A model generated the notes under the pieces. That model had not been told where the DNA came from and did not search any database. It saw only the letters and a list, made by a program, of their open reading frames with translations. Position numbers and translations under genes: made by a program. From Marinilabiliales bacterium (GTDB taxonomy: Bacteria; Bacteroidota; Bacteroidia; Bacteroidales; F082), in NCBI GenBank assembly GCA_002869365.1, contig PKTA01000217.1:1-34586 (forward strand): DNA of 34,586 nt, given 5' to 3'. Below are positions 33,691 to 34,586 of the stretch, piece by piece (position 1 is the stretch's first letter; each line of letters begins with the position of its first letter).

Positions 33691-33765
33691 TGGGAACTAC
33701 TGGATTCGAACCAGTGACCCCCTGCTTGTAAGGCAGGTGCTCTGAACCAGCTGAGCTAAGCTCCC
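33691..33765 (-). tRNA. tRNA-Val (anticodon UAC)
   Basis: The minus-strand RNA of 75 bases folds as a standard cloverleaf. The acceptor stem is GGGAGCT/AGTTCCC with one G-T pair and discriminator A. The D arm is GCTC...GAGC. The anticodon stem CCTGC/GCAGG has the loop CTTACAA, giving anticodon UAC for valine. The T arm is ACTGG-TTCGAAT-CCAGT. The 3' CCA is not encoded. It has its own promoter and terminator. Confidence 0.97.
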
Positions 33766-33779
33766 TTTAAAAGAGGGTG

Positions 33780-33813
33780 CAAATATACACCTATTATTTT
33801 TTCTTCCAACAAA
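33780..33813 (-). promoter_or_regulatory. Promoter of tRNA-Val
   Basis: On the minus strand, TTTG (33813-33810) is followed after 22 bases by TATATTTG (33787-33780), the Bacteroidota -33/-7 pair at near-consensus spacing. The -7 box ends 14 bases before the tRNA. This is the best two-part promoter in the window. Confidence 0.7.
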
Positions 33814-33885
33814 AAAATAAAAAAAATTATCCTTTGTCTTAATCTTTTTCAAACATCAAAAAATACACGGAATAATCAGATAATA

Positions 33886-34586
33886 TCACTCCACCCAAAA
33901 ATCAGGTTTTTCCAATTTACCATCCGATTTGGTGCAATTAACACACCATTGATAATCCACCCAGGCGGGTGATGCACCTCCGGTGCCTGGAAAGGCTGGT
34001 AAAAATAGAGGCCATTCATTTCTATGTATCCATAATAATTCTGCATCCGGTCCATAAAGATTGCAAGAATCAGAATAATAATAATCCAGATAATGGGGTC
34101 GGTCGATAAATATCCTTTTTGTACTTTTCCCTGCCACTAAAAAACAACCTAAAACAGGCTCGTTTTTATCTTCTGTGTTAAACACGTTTCCTCTAACCTG
34201 AAAGGGCAATCTGGAGTATAAGTCGCCTTGCTCATCATTTAAACTTGAGAGATCATTCCAGTATTTGTAGGTTTCTTTGCTAATGGAATATTGATTTACT
34301 AAAACACTATATCGTATCGACAATGCTTTCGATTCTGTATTTACATAGTGTAGTGGATAATCCTTAATTGTGGAGTGTTCTAATTTCTCGGTATTATAGA
34401 GGTAAATGCTGGGAATATGATCGCTCTTATAGCAAGTAAAAAGAGAATCGGGCGATTGAAACCTATTCATTTTGCCATCGTAGATAAACCTTATTCTGTA
34501 ATTGGCATTAAACTTATATGTTTGTTCAACTCTCCAGAAGAAATAATTTGAACTATCATATTCATTATGAGCGTTTATAAAAAACT
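33886..34586 (-). CDS. DUF4249 lipoprotein, C-terminal part (runs off right edge)
   Basis: The frame is open from the window edge to a stop at 33886; an internal ATG at 34470 is not the real start. The visible residues include SSNYFFWRVEQTYKFNA, YKYWNDLSSLNDEQGDLYSRLPFQVRGNVFN, the PVLGCF...RIFI stretch, and a near-terminal WCVNCTKSDGKLEKPDFW. These match the C-terminal half of DUF4249 lipoproteins, which in Bacteroidota often lie beside TonB-dependent receptors of the SusC/CirA type. The signal peptide and N-terminal Ig-like domain would be outside the window. Function is unknown. Its upstream neighbour, beyond the edge, is probably a TonB-dependent receptor. Confidence 0.78.
   Translation of the reverse strand, partial: FFINAHNEYDSSNYFFWRVEQTYKFNANYRIRFIYDGKMNRFQSPDSLFTCYKSDHIPSIYLYNTEKLEHSTIKDYPLHYVNTESKALSIRYSVLVNQYSISKETYKYWNDLSSLNDEQGDLYSRLPFQVRGNVFNTEDKNEPVLGCFLVAGKSTKRIFIDRPHYLDYYYSDSCNLYGPDAELLWIHRNEWPLFLPAFPGTGGASPAWVDYQWCVNCTKSDGKLEKPDFWVE

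Overview
This AT-rich window carries the hallmarks of a Bacteroidota chromosome. It has type IX secretion system (T9SS) genes (Plug, a PorP/SprF-like protein, GldJ, two PorU-type sortases, PorV), a lipidated TamA homologue (TamL), a DUF4249 lipoprotein, and repeated TAnnTTTG -7 promoter boxes instead of E. coli-type -10/-35 pairs. The Na+-pumping NADH:quinone reductase and two NhaD antiporters suggest a marine or saline, possibly gliding, member such as the Marinilabiliales/Bacteroidales or Flavobacteriales. That placement is inference. Most of the window is ordinary chromosomal core. I see no phage, insertion sequence, CRISPR array or defence island.

Layout. 1-1676 (minus): nqrA followed by the start of nqrB, which runs off the left edge. 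2076-3350 (plus): the T9SS Plug gene, divergent from nqrA and ending in a hairpin terminator. 3434-5347 (minus): upp, then a MacB/FtsX-type permease. 5348-5807: a gene-free block of degenerate short repeats. 5808-9953 (minus): a compact operon exbB-exbD-tonB-folC-tylF-like methyltransferase. 10301-13511 (plus): two nhaD paralogues, each with its own promoter box and terminator. 13571-15925 (minus): murF-anmK, cell-wall synthesis and recycling. 16095-18611 (minus): porP/sprF-like then gldJ. 18812-28288 (plus): porU copy 1, porU copy 2, porV, ispF. 28398-33428 (minus): a KAS III enzyme, tamL and a RecD2/Dda-like helicase. 33691-33765 (minus): tRNA-Val(UAC) with a recognisable promoter and terminator. 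33886-34586 (minus): the C-terminal part of a DUF4249 lipoprotein running off the right edge.

The genes group around two themes. One is sodium bioenergetics: Na+-NQR exports Na+ and the NhaD pair exchanges Na+ for H+. The other is outer-membrane biogenesis and secretion: PorU and PorV form the attachment complex that cleaves and anchors T9SS cargo, Plug closes the SprA/Sov channel, GldJ stabilises the gliding and secretion machinery, TamL inserts outer-membrane proteins, and ExbB-ExbD-TonB energises outer-membrane receptors.

The most notable observation is the tandem porU pair. Copy 1 is interrupted by an in-frame TGA exactly at the junction between its peptidase part and its C-terminal YPNP-type domain, and the frame continues open to the natural end of the gene. 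The other leads are small: possible operators upstream of the nhaD genes and tamL, and short intergenic repeats. I found no wholly new multi-gene system here.
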